From Acidobacteriota bacterium (lineage in GTDB: Bacteria > Acidobacteriota > UBA4820 > DSQY01), in NCBI GenBank assembly GCA_021814085.1, contig JAKAJA010000019.1, forward strand, positions 1 through 13,138: a DNA stretch of 13,138 nucleotides. The letters are read 5' to 3'. Made by a program: the position numbers and the translations under genes. Positions 6,402 through 13,137 of this stretch are shown here, piece after piece. The notes under the pieces were generated by a model. The model saw only the letters and a list, made by a program, of their open reading frames with translations. It was not told the origin of the DNA and did not search any database. Numbering within the stretch: position 1 is the stretch's first letter; every line of letters begins with the position of its first letter.

Positions 6402-8138
6402 CTACTTGGTCCTGTCGATGATGAAGGATCGCGTGGTGACCAGTCCCATGGTCTGCCCCACCGCGCGCCAGTAGAAGACCGTTTGGTCCGTGGCGCCCGC
6501 CCTGGCGGCGTTCTGGACCTTGGACCATTTCTTCTGGGACGGCCGCCAGGCCGTGGCCTTGATCCACTGCTTGGAGGAGGAAGCACTGCTCGTCAGGATG
6601 GAGTTGAAGGTGGGGCTCAGGGAGATGTCCACCTCGTATTTTCCGTCTATCCCGTTGGACATCCAGCTGAAGGTGGGGGGCGGTTGGGTTAGGCCGAAGA
6701 GCGGTGGCGGGTTCACGAAACCAACCTGTGCCGTGGCCGAGGCCTGGTTCCCGCCGGAGTCCGTCGCCACCGCGGTGATGTTGTAGACGCCATCCTGGAA
6801 GAGGGCGCTGTTGGCGTTGAAGGAGACCGCCGAGCCGCCGGTCCTGGCCACGAGCGTCTTGTCAATGTAGATGGAGAGGTCCACCAGGGCGAAGTCGTCC
6901 GTGGCCGTGGCGGTAGCGGTGAAGGCCCCCGTGATGACCTGGCCGTCCGTGGGGGACAGGAGGGACAAGAAGGGGGGGTCGTCCCTCCGGTTCTGTTTGT
7001 ACGGCGAGCCGCCAAACTGGCTCCAGGGGGCTCCCGGCCCCGTTGGCATTTTATAGCCCACGAGGGTTTTGTTGCCGTTGCCGGACCGGATGACCCCATA
7101 ACCCACAGAACCCATCCCCGCAAGGGTGAAATCGTTCCCTATGCCGTTGCTGGGCATAAACCCGAAGAACCAGCCCGTGGCGGCGTCGAACCAGGCAAGC
7201 TGGCCCGTCTTGGAGTCGCAGTACGTGACCACGCCGTGGTTGTCCACGGCCATGGAGCTCACGGCGGCGGGGGTCCAGGTGTGGGGGTTGGTCGCGTTCG
7301 CCACGGTGAATCGCCACTTCATGACACCCGTGGGCATGTCAAATCCGTAGAAATCCCCCCCGCCTTGGGCGGCGAAGATCAATGTGTCGCCGTAGATGAT
7401 GGGCTGGACGTTCTGGACCAAGATGAGGACCCCCGTGTCATCGTAGGCTTCCCACATGATATTGCCGCGGTAGTCGTAGACGTCCAGGATGTTGCGGCGG
7501 ATGTACGCCATATCGTCGTAGCTGTCCATGGCGATCGGGACGTTGGAGAAGTTGAAGAAGTCCTTCCTCCAGTTCACCGTCCCGTTCTTCGGGTTGACCG
7601 AATGCACGAAGGCGTTCCCTGCCACGAACACGTTTCCGGAATGGCCCACCGTGGGCGGACCAACCTGCAGGTCCACGTAGAAGTGCCAGTTGACCTGGCC
7701 CGTTCCGCCCTCCATGGAATAGAGATCGCCATCCGTGCAGGTGAAATAGAGGGTGTTGTCTCCCGAGACGGCGATGGGGCTCTTGATATTCTTGGCGAGG
7801 GTGGTCTTCCAGACGAGATTCCCGTCGATGCTGTAGGCGCGGATCTGCTGGTCGGAGGTCCCCACGTAGAGCAGTTTGCCCTGCATGGCGACGGGCGTGA
7901 GCGCCTGCCCGTTCATCTCCGCGCTCCACTTGAACACCCCCGAGCCATTCAGGGCGGTGATCCTGTTGTTAAGGGTGACAAAATAGACCGAGCCGTCTGG
8001 CCCGACCGTGGGGTCAAAAAGGATGGAGGAGTTGGCCCCATAAAGCCAGAGCGGCTTGGGCATATCCGGATAAACGATCTGAGCCTGTGTGGCGATACCG
8101 GCCAGCACGAAGAGGCTAAGTATCATCAAACGGCGCAT
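6402..8138 (-). CDS. Secreted beta-propeller protein with Ig-like and FN3-like C-terminal domains, function unknown
   Basis: The 578-residue product starts with a signal peptide (MRRLMILSLFVLAGIATQAQ; cleavage near 18-20). Residues about 25-365 are a beta-propeller with roughly seven blade repeats of the PQQ-binding-like type: each has a GxxYFxT/YVGT strand, then an aromatic or glycine turn such as TGQVNWHF or DGNLVWKT. A PWSQFGGSPYKQNRR segment, resembling the W-x-F-x-G-x-x-x-x-x-x-R closing motif of such propellers, follows at about 373-388. Next come a bacterial Ig-like domain (about 389-476, ending VYNITAVATDSGGNQASA) and an FN3-like domain (TFSWMSNG through VFYWRAVG, about 477-578). No lipobox, LPXTG, PEP-CTERM or enzyme motif is visible. 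The ATG at 8138 is chosen over a GTG at 8144 because AGGAGGA (8145-8151) is then 6 nt away. It has its own promoter and stands alone between two operons. Cell-surface or periplasmic binding or scaffold roles are possible but unproven. Confidence 0.85.
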   Translation of the reverse strand: MRRLMILSLFVLAGIATQAQIVYPDMPKPLWLYGANSSILFDPTVGPDGSVYFVTLNNRITALNGSGVFKWSAEMNGQALTPVAMQGKLLYVGTSDQQIRAYSIDGNLVWKTTLAKNIKSPIAVSGDNTLYFTCTDGDLYSMEGGTGQVNWHFYVDLQVGPPTVGHSGNVFVAGNAFVHSVNPKNGTVNWRKDFFNFSNVPIAMDSYDDMAYIRRNILDVYDYRGNIMWEAYDDTGVLILVQNVQPIIYGDTLIFAAQGGGDFYGFDMPTGVMKWRFTVANATNPHTWTPAAVSSMAVDNHGVVTYCDSKTGQLAWFDAATGWFFGFMPSNGIGNDFTLAGMGSVGYGVIRSGNGNKTLVGYKMPTGPGAPWSQFGGSPYKQNRRDDPPFLSLLSPTDGQVITGAFTATATATDDFALVDLSIYIDKTLVARTGGSAVSFNANSALFQDGVYNITAVATDSGGNQASATAQVGFVNPPPLFGLTQPPPTFSWMSNGIDGKYEVDISLSPTFNSILTSSASSSKQWIKATAWRPSQKKWSKVQNAARAGATDQTVFYWRAVGQTMGLVTTRSFIIDRTK

Positions 8139-8163
8139 GGTCACTCCTCCTCACCTTGGGGTG

Positions 8164-8192
8164 AATATAGCACGCCCGTTGGTCCCCCGCAA
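8164..8192 (-). promoter_or_regulatory. Sigma70-type promoter of the propeller gene
   Basis: On the minus strand TTGCGG (8192-8187) and TATATT (8169-8164) are separated by exactly 17 nt. The predicted start near 8157 would give a leader of about 19 nt containing AGGAGGA before the ATG at 8138. A short inverted repeat TCACC/GGTGA lies in this leader just before the ribosome binding site. The hexamers, spacing and position agree with a housekeeping promoter. Confidence 0.65.
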
Positions 8193-8204
8193 CCGAGAAC
8201 CGGG

Positions 8205-8388
8205 CCTGAAGCGTTGGAATGCAAAGACTTACCTCCTACGCTCCTCCCTCCATCGGCCAGAAAGCCCAACCCCGACAATGGTTTTCCCTGGCCTTACCTT
8301 TATAGAATACAACAAAAAATGAAAATGCAATAGGGGGGTTTTTCAGGGATAGAAGGAGGTTAGGAAGGTAAACCCGAAGCGTTGCAAT
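8205..8388. repeat. Direct repeat flanking an imperfect inverted repeat in the 8139-8466 gap
   Basis: The 328-nt gap between the propeller gene and grpE has no convincing gene. Beyond the promoter at 8164-8192 it contains two near-copies of a 16-nt sequence built on GAAGCGTTG (8205-8220 and 8373-8388; two mismatches). Inside them is an inverted pair: TTACCTCCTA with continuing pyrimidines (8229-8250), matched by the complement of AGGAGGTTAGGAAGGTAA (8354-8371) with a 1-nt shift. The interior (8290-8335) is AT-rich. A direct repeat outside an inverted repeat recalls the footprint of a small non-autonomous insertion, but there is no coding capacity, the copies are imperfect, and the left direct repeat is separated from the inverted repeat by about 8 nt. 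Confidence 0.35.
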
Positions 8389-8466
8389 AAGCTATTATCG
8401 CCGGTGCCGAAGGGACTCCTCTTCAAGCCTGTCCCTCGGCAAAGGGCCGACAGCCCATGCGGACCG

Positions 8467-9042
8467 TCAACCCTTGCCCACGGTGACCTGGGCGGGCTTC
8501 AGGAGCTCTCCTCCCCTCGTGTAGCCCGGCCGGAAAACCCCCACGACGGTCCCCGCGGGACCCTCCACCATGGCCACGGCCTCCATCCGCTCGGGGTCGA
8601 AGGGCTCGCCCTGAGGCGAGAGCCGCTCGCATCCGTGCAGCTTGAGGAAGTTGTCCACGCGGGCGGTGACCACTTCGAGCCCCTGGGCCACTGCGGGAGA
8701 ATCCGCCGTGAGCTCCGCGGCACGCCGGGCGTCCTCCATGAAGTCGAGCACCTCCAGGAGGATGTCCCGTTCCTTTCGGCTGAAGCGTTGCTCCAGGTCT
8801 CCTTGGATGCGGGTCCTGGCGCGCGCGGTCTCTTCCTCCAACTGGGTGAGGCGGAGCTTGAGGGTGTCTTCGGCGCGGGCCGTGCGTGCCTCCAACTCCT
8901 GGACGTAGGTGGGCTTAAGGTTGGGTTCCGTGGCGTGCTCGTCGAGGCCGTGGCCTACGCGCCTGCGGTCCACGACGGAGAGGTGTTTGTCTTTGGCGGC
9001 GGTCTCGGAATCGCGACCGGCCTCGGAAACGTGCTTGCTCAT
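8467..9042 (-). CDS. grpE: Co-chaperone GrpE (DnaK nucleotide exchange factor)
   Basis: GrpE releases ADP from DnaK in the cytosol and so drives the Hsp70 cycle. The 191-residue product has the expected plan: a poorly conserved N-terminus, a long charged dimerising helix (about 45-105, with YVQELEARTARAEDTLKLRLTQ), a helical bundle (LLEVLDFMEDARRAAE), and a C-terminal beta domain with FDPERMEAVAMVEG, GTVVGVFRPGYTRGGELLKPAQVTVG. The usual P-x-x-HEA motif here reads PERMEA, lacking the His. The ATG at 9042 is preferred over an in-frame GTG at 9054 because AGGTGAG then sits at ribosome-binding distance. It starts 4 nt after the htrA-family stop, so the two are likely co-transcribed and translationally coupled. 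DnaK and DnaJ are not in the window. No clear terminator was found after it. Confidence 0.9.
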   Translation of the reverse strand: MSKHVSEAGRDSETAAKDKHLSVVDRRRVGHGLDEHATEPNLKPTYVQELEARTARAEDTLKLRLTQLEEETARARTRIQGDLEQRFSRKERDILLEVLDFMEDARRAAELTADSPAVAQGLEVVTARVDNFLKLHGCERLSPQGEPFDPERMEAVAMVEGPAGTVVGVFRPGYTRGGELLKPAQVTVGKG

Positions 9043-9046
9043 GGGA

Positions 9047-10459
9047 TCACTCACCTTCGCCCAGGAGGTTCAGCGTGACGTAGTAGGTCCACTGCCCCCG
9101 CCCGACGCTCACCACGAGACCGGTGGAGCCGAGGGCGGAGCGGGACCGGGTGAAGAAATCCTGCGGGGTTTCCACGGGCTGGTCCTCCACGGCCAGGAGG
9201 ACGTCCCCCTGCCTGAGCCCCGTGTCCTCCGCGGGGGACCCGCTGCGCACGGCGCTCACCGCCAAGCCCCGCGCTCCCTGAGCCACTTTGAGTCCCAGGA
9301 GCTCCCAGGCCATGGCGGGGGTGAGTTGGTCCGGGAGGAGGGCCGCCGTCAGGGATTGGGTGAAAGGCTTGCCCTTCCTCGTGCCCGAAACCTCCAGGCG
9401 CTGCCCCGGCGAAGCCATGGCCAGACGCGCGTTGAGATCCCCGGTCCCGTCCAGGGGCTTTCCGCCCACGGAGGTGAGGATGTCGCCGGGGCGCAGGGCC
9501 TCCGCCTGCGGGACGGCGAAGGGGTAGGTCTTGGCCACGTAGACCCCACCGGATACGTCGGCCCTCTTCTTGGCGAAATCGTTCAGGTCCAAGGCCAGAA
9601 AGCCGAGCCAGAGGGGACGGACGTGTCCGTAGGCGCGAAGCTGGTCCATGACCCTCTTGGCCCTGTCGATGGGGATGGCGAAGCCGATGCCCTGCGCGTC
9701 CCGGATGATGGCCGTGTTGATGCCGATGACCTGCCCGAGGATGTTGCACAGGGCGCCCCCCGAGTTCCCCGGGTTGATGGCCGCGTCCGTCTGCAGAAAA
9801 TCCGAGTACTGCCGTTTGCCCGAGGTAACCGTGCGCCCTACGGCGGAGAGGATGCCCTGGGTCACGGTGTTGGAGAGGCCGAAGGGGTTGCCCACGGCGA
9901 TGAGCGTCTCGCCGATCATGAGGTCGGACGAACTGCCCAGTTCCGCCGTCGGGAAGGGACGGTCGCCCTCGATCTTGAGGAGGGCCAGGTCCGACTCGGG
10001 GGCCGTGCCCATGACGCGGGCCGGGTACTGCTTCCCCGTGGAAAGCGTGACCTGGATCTTGGATCCGCCCAGGATGACGTGCTCGTTGGTCAGGACGAAA
10101 CCGGCGGGATCGACGATGACCCCCGAGCCCAGGGAGTTCTCCTCGCGGGAGAATCCCGGGAAATCCCCGAACATGTCCCAGGGCGAGCCCGCGAAGGGGT
10201 TCTGAACCCGCTGCTGGCACGAGACGTAAACCACCGCCGGGCTCACCTTCCGGACCACCCTGACCACCGGCGTCTCGCGGAGGGCCCTGTCCTGCGCCGC
10301 CGATGGAGCCGGGAGAAGGGTCGCGGCCACCGCGGCGAGCACGCCCAGGGCGGAGAAAAAGTAAGGAGTGAGGCTTGAGGCGCGAGGAGAAGAAGATGGC
10401 CGCGAATGGATGCTTGGTTTTGAATCCGCGACCGCCCTCCAAAGGTTATTAAATTCCAT
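9047..10459 (-). CDS. HtrA/DegP-type periplasmic serine protease with two PDZ domains
   Basis: The 470-residue product is a trypsin-fold protease of the HtrA family, acting outside the cytoplasmic membrane on misfolded envelope proteins. A hydrophobic segment (about 33-50, ending PAPSAAQ) serves as signal peptide or anchor after an unusual Ser/Pro/Arg-rich lead. The catalytic triad is visible: His127 in TNEHV, Asp157 in SDLALLK, Ser233 in GNSGG. PDZ1 follows at about 275-370 (SGGVYVAKTYP, ALRPGDILTSVGGKPL) and PDZ2 at about 380-465 (GLAVSAVRSGSPAEDTGLRQGDVLLAVEDQPV). The ATG at 10459 is chosen for its GGAGGAAG site. A GTG at 10549 and ATG at 10516 are in frame but lack such a site. Residues about 24-35 are encoded by a heptamer array. 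It sits 137 nt after htpX and 4 nt before grpE. Assignment to DegP, DegQ or DegS is not attempted. Confidence 0.93.
   Translation of the reverse strand: MEFNNLWRAVADSKPSIHSRPSSSPRASSLTPYFFSALGVLAAVAATLLPAPSAAQDRALRETPVVRVVRKVSPAVVYVSCQQRVQNPFAGSPWDMFGDFPGFSREENSLGSGVIVDPAGFVLTNEHVILGGSKIQVTLSTGKQYPARVMGTAPESDLALLKIEGDRPFPTAELGSSSDLMIGETLIAVGNPFGLSNTVTQGILSAVGRTVTSGKRQYSDFLQTDAAINPGNSGGALCNILGQVIGINTAIIRDAQGIGFAIPIDRAKRVMDQLRAYGHVRPLWLGFLALDLNDFAKKRADVSGGVYVAKTYPFAVPQAEALRPGDILTSVGGKPLDGTGDLNARLAMASPGQRLEVSGTRKGKPFTQSLTAALLPDQLTPAMAWELLGLKVAQGARGLAVSAVRSGSPAEDTGLRQGDVLLAVEDQPVETPQDFFTRSRSALGSTGLVVSVGRGQWTYYVTLNLLGEGE
10356..10397. repeat. Heptamer array inside the 5' coding part of the htrA-family gene
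   Basis: On the plus strand, contiguous 7-nt units run AAAAAGT (10356), AAGGAGT (10363), GAGGCTT (10370), GAGGCGC (10377), GAGGAGA (10384), and fade out in AGAAGAT. The period is exact with no indels, and five units share R-A-R/G-rich starts. On the coding (minus) strand it encodes about residues 24-35 of the protease lead sequence, just before the hydrophobic segment. It resembles arm 1 of the infB-rbfA element and likewise ends in AGGAGAAG. It faces the array at 10540-10595 in inverted orientation. Confidence 0.65.
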
Positions 10460-10539
10460 GACTATTCTTCCTCCAAACGAGACGATCGAGGCGCAGCGTT
10501 CGCGTTTCCCAAACATCCGTACCGCCGCCGCACGATTTG

Positions 10540-10595
10540 CCCTTATCACTTTGCACTATTTGCTTCTCACTTTTCACTTTTTACTATTCACTATC
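10540..10595. repeat. Heptamer array between htpX and the htrA-family gene
   Basis: Eight contiguous 7-nt units can be counted on the plus strand, starting at 10540, 10547, 10554, 10561, 10568, 10575, 10582 and 10589. Most are CACTTTT, CACTATT or one-base variants. On the minus strand this reads as AAAAGTG/AATAGTG units that begin 1 nt after the htpX stop codon. It is AT-rich against a GC-rich background. The reverse-complement unit matches the A-rich end of the array at 10356-10397, so the two arrays are an inverted pair around a 142-nt centre that contains the likely protease start codon. Confidence 0.8.
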
Positions 10596-10596
10596 C

Positions 10597-11451
10597 CTAC
10601 GTCGCGCCGCGCATCTCCATGAGGCGCGCGATGCGCTTCTCGATGGGGGGATGGGTGGCGAAGAGGCTGAAGATGCCGCCGCCCGTGAAGGGCTTGACGA
10701 TGAACATGTGGGCCGTGGCGGGAGAGGCCTTCAGCGGGATGCGCGCGGACATGGTCTCGAGTTTTTTCAAGGCGTTGGCGAGGCCGTACGGGTTCCCGGC
10801 GAATTGGGCACCGCCCTCGTCGGCGCCGTACTCCCGCGACCTCGAGATGGCCATCTGGATGAGGAGGGCGGCGAGCGGCGCCACGATGGCCGCGATGAGG
10901 AGGGCGAGGGGGTTGGTGCCCTCCCGGTCCCGGCTGCCGCCGTAGCCGCTGAACATGAGCCCCCAACGGGCCATGCTCGAAATGAACATGATGGTGGAGG
11001 CGATGGAGGCTGCCACCGTCCCGATAAGGATGTCCCTGTGCTTCACGTGGGCCAGTTCGTGCCCCAGGACGCCCTTGAGCTCCTCCTCGTCCAGGAGTTC
11101 CAGGATGCCGTCCGTCACGCAGACCACCGCGTGCTCCGGGCTGCGGCCCGTCGCAAAGGCGTTGGGGGAGGACTCGGGGGTGTGGTAGATGCGGGGCTTG
11201 GGCAGCCCCGCCGCCTGGCAGAGCTGGGCCACCACGGCGTGGACGCGGGGGGCCTCCGCTTCGGTCAGCTCTTTGGCGCCGTACGAGGCCAGCACGATCT
11301 TGTCCGAGAACCAGTAGGAGAAGAAGTTGATGCCCAGGGAGAGGACGAGGCCGATGAGGACGCCCCCGCGGCCCGCCACGGCACCGCCCACGAGCATGAG
11401 CACGGCACCCAGGGCCACGAAGAGGATCATCGTCTTTAACCAGTTGGCCAT
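10597..11451 (-). CDS. htpX: Membrane zinc metalloprotease HtpX (M48 family)
   Basis: HtpX is an inner-membrane zinc endopeptidase with a cytosolic active site that degrades damaged membrane proteins. At 284 residues it has family length. Two N-terminal membrane segments (about 8-26 and 29-48) precede the protease domain. The zinc site is HELAH (131-135), with the third ligand Glu207 in SREYGAD and the family Asp at 211. Two further hydrophobic stretches (about 141-163 and 181-202) bracket a Gly/Arg-rich loop. The C-terminus has the usual FATHPPIEKRIARL motif. GGAGG lies 5 nt before the ATG. It sits 111 nt downstream of clpB, across a hairpin-forming spacer, and its stop codon abuts a heptamer array. 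The context of chaperones and a second protease fits a stress-response role. Confidence 0.96.
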   Translation of the reverse strand: MANWLKTMILFVALGAVLMLVGGAVAGRGGVLIGLVLSLGINFFSYWFSDKIVLASYGAKELTEAEAPRVHAVVAQLCQAAGLPKPRIYHTPESSPNAFATGRSPEHAVVCVTDGILELLDEEELKGVLGHELAHVKHRDILIGTVAASIASTIMFISSMARWGLMFSGYGGSRDREGTNPLALLIAAIVAPLAALLIQMAISRSREYGADEGGAQFAGNPYGLANALKKLETMSARIPLKASPATAHMFIVKPFTGGGIFSLFATHPPIEKRIARLMEMRGAT

Positions 11452-11462
11452 TGAGACCTCCG

Positions 11463-11564
11463 AAAGTTCAGTGGGAGTCGCATTCCGGCGGTGAAGGGCC
11501 GGTCACGCGACTCCGGCGGTTCGCGACCCGGGGATCACTCCCGCATCAGCCGCCGAAGAACTTT
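11463..11564 (-). other. Nested inverted repeats in the clpB-htpX spacer
   Basis: Reading along the minus strand from the clpB stop, AAAGTTC (11564-11558) pairs with GAACTTT (11469-11463). Inside, GGAGTCGC (11514-11507) pairs perfectly with GCGACTCC (11481-11474), and within that CCGG (11502-11499) pairs with CCGG (11488-11485) around a 10-nt loop. There is no U-run after any stem, so it does not look like a simple intrinsic terminator. The outer stem ends directly before the htpX ribosome binding site (GGAGG). A processing site, partial attenuator or structure influencing htpX translation are all possible; no function is shown by the sequence. Confidence 0.6.
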
Positions 11565-13137
11565 AGTTTACCACCGCGGCCACCTCGTGGAAGGCGAGAC
11601 GGTCTCCTTCTCTAGTAGCACGAATGGCCTGGCCCGAGGCGATCTTGCCGCCCAGGATCTCTTTGGAGAGGGGATTCTCCAGGTACCTCTGGATGGCGCG
11701 CTTGAGGGGCCTGGCGCCGTAGACGGGATCGTAACCCGCCTCCGCCAGGAATCGCCGCGCCTCCTCGTCCAGCTCGAGCGCGACGCCGCGCTCCCTGAGC
11801 CGCCTCTCGATGACGCCCGCCTGGATGTCCACGATGCCCTCGATGTCCTCTCGGCCGAGGGATCGGAACATGACCACCTCGTCGAGGCGGTTGAGGAACT
11901 CGGGGCGGAAAGTGGCTTTCAGCTCCTCCATGACCCGCGCGCGCATACCCTCGGGGTCTTTCCCCGCGAGGTCCTGGATCCACCTCGACCCGATGTTGCT
12001 CGTCATGACGAGGAGGGTCTGGGAGAAGTCCACGGTGCGGCCCTTGGAATCGGTGAGGCGGCCGTCGTCCAGGACCTGGAGGAGGATGTTGAACACGTCG
12101 GGATGGGCCTTCTCGATCTCGTCCAGGAGGATGACGCTGTAGGGACGGCGGTGGATGGCCTCCGTGAGCTGCCCCCCCTCTTCGTGGCCCACGTAGCCGG
12201 GGGGCGCCCCCACGAGGCGCGACACGGCGTGCTTCTCCATGTACTCGCTCATGTCCAGGCGGACCATGGCCCGCTCGTCGTCGAAGAGGAACTCGGCGAG
12301 GGCCTTGCACAGTTCCGTCTTTCCCACCCCCGTGGGGCCCATGAAGAGGAAGGAGCCCATGGGGCGCCGCGGGTCGGAGACGCCGGAGCGCGCGCGGCGG
12401 ATGGCGTCGGAGACCACCTGCAGGGCCTCCTCCTGCCCCACCACGCGGGTCCGCAGGCGGTCCTCCATGGAGAGGAGCTTGGCCCTCTCGCCCTCGAGCA
12501 TGCGGGAGACGGGGATGCCGGTCCACAGGGAGACCACGAGGGCGATGTCCTCCTCGTCCACCTCCTCCTTGAGGAGGGGCCGGTCCTTCTGGACGGAGCC
12601 CAGCCGATTCTGCGCCTCCTTGAGCTTTTCTTCGAGCTCGGGCAGGCGCCCGTATTTGAGCTTGGCCGCCTCGTCGTAGTTGCCCACGCGCTCGGCTCGT
12701 TCGGCCTCGCCTCGCAGGTCCTCCGCCTCGCGCTTCAGGTCCTGGATGGATTTGATGGCCTCGCGCTCTGATTTCCACCGCGTTCGCACGGCCTTCGCCT
12801 CGCCCTCTATGTCGGCCAGTTCCTTGGCAATCGCCTGGAGGCGTGTCATGGAGGCCTCGTCCTTCTCCTTGAGGAGGGCCTGCCTCTCGATCTGGAGCCC
12901 CGCCATGCGCCGCTCCAGGGTGTCGAGCTCGTAGGGCATGGAGTCCACCTGGATGCGCAACCGCGCCGCTGACTCATCGATGAGGTCGATGGCCTTGTCG
13001 GGGAGGAATCGGTCGTGGATGTAGCGGTGGCTCAGGGTGACGGCGGCCACGATGGCGCCGTCGCGGATCCTCACGCCGTGGTGCACTTCGAAGCGCTCCT
13101 TGAGGACCCGGAGGATGGCGATGGCGTCCTCCACCGT
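11563..13137 (-). CDS. clpB: ATP-dependent disaggregase ClpB, C-terminal part (5' end beyond the window)
   Basis: ClpB is a hexameric AAA+ machine that, with DnaK-DnaJ-GrpE, extracts polypeptides from aggregates. About 525 residues are visible of a protein usually near 860, so the N-domain and most of the first AAA+ domain lie right of the window. The visible part starts with VEDAIAILRVLKERFEVHHG, the end region of AAA-1 (with FLPDKAIDLIDESAARLR). The coiled-coil middle domain follows, rich in Glu/Lys/Arg (about visible residues 65-190). AAA-2 has Walker A GPTGVGKT (about 266-273), Walker B VILLDEIEKAHPDVFN, sensor-1 region MTSNIGS and the C-terminal GYDPVYGARPLKRAIQ motif. The middle domain separates it from ClpA and ClpC. 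It would be upstream of htpX, the protease and grpE on the same strand, so its promoter is not visible here. Confidence 0.97.
   Translation of the reverse strand, partial: TVEDAIAILRVLKERFEVHHGVRIRDGAIVAAVTLSHRYIHDRFLPDKAIDLIDESAARLRIQVDSMPYELDTLERRMAGLQIERQALLKEKDEASMTRLQAIAKELADIEGEAKAVRTRWKSEREAIKSIQDLKREAEDLRGEAERAERVGNYDEAAKLKYGRLPELEEKLKEAQNRLGSVQKDRPLLKEEVDEEDIALVVSLWTGIPVSRMLEGERAKLLSMEDRLRTRVVGQEEALQVVSDAIRRARSGVSDPRRPMGSFLFMGPTGVGKTELCKALAEFLFDDERAMVRLDMSEYMEKHAVSRLVGAPPGYVGHEEGGQLTEAIHRRPYSVILLDEIEKAHPDVFNILLQVLDDGRLTDSKGRTVDFSQTLLVMTSNIGSRWIQDLAGKDPEGMRARVMEELKATFRPEFLNRLDEVVMFRSLGREDIEGIVDIQAGVIERRLRERGVALELDEEARRFLAEAGYDPVYGARPLKRAIQRYLENPLSKEILGGKIASGQAIRATREGDRLAFHEVAAVVN

Noticed and set aside
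8299..8330. Second minus-strand promoter (TTGCAT with TATTCT) for the propeller gene
   Set aside because: The spacing is only 15 nt and a much better promoter lies closer to the gene at 8164-8192.
7236..8333. Plus-strand 365-codon frame opposite the propeller gene
   Set aside because: It has no ribosome binding site or family features. The minus-strand frame has a signal peptide, domains, a ribosome binding site and a promoter.
8429..8453. Terminator after grpE
   Set aside because: The stem is interrupted by a 4-nt bulge and no T-run follows on the minus strand.
8909..10378. Plus-strand 489-codon frame opposite grpE and the protease
   Set aside because: It is a shadow of the minus-strand HtrA-type gene, whose catalytic triad and PDZ motifs are intact.
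10460..10549. Upstream starts for the protease at 10549 (GTG) or 10516 (ATG)
   Set aside because: The first lies inside the heptamer array and neither has a convincing ribosome binding site. The ATG at 10459 has GGAGGAAG.
10540..10595. CRISPR-like repeats
   Set aside because: The units are 7 nt, contiguous and without spacers, so this is a heptamer tandem array and not a CRISPR.
11491..12771. Plus-strand 426-codon frame opposite clpB
   Set aside because: It is a shadow frame. The minus strand encodes canonical ClpB motifs throughout.
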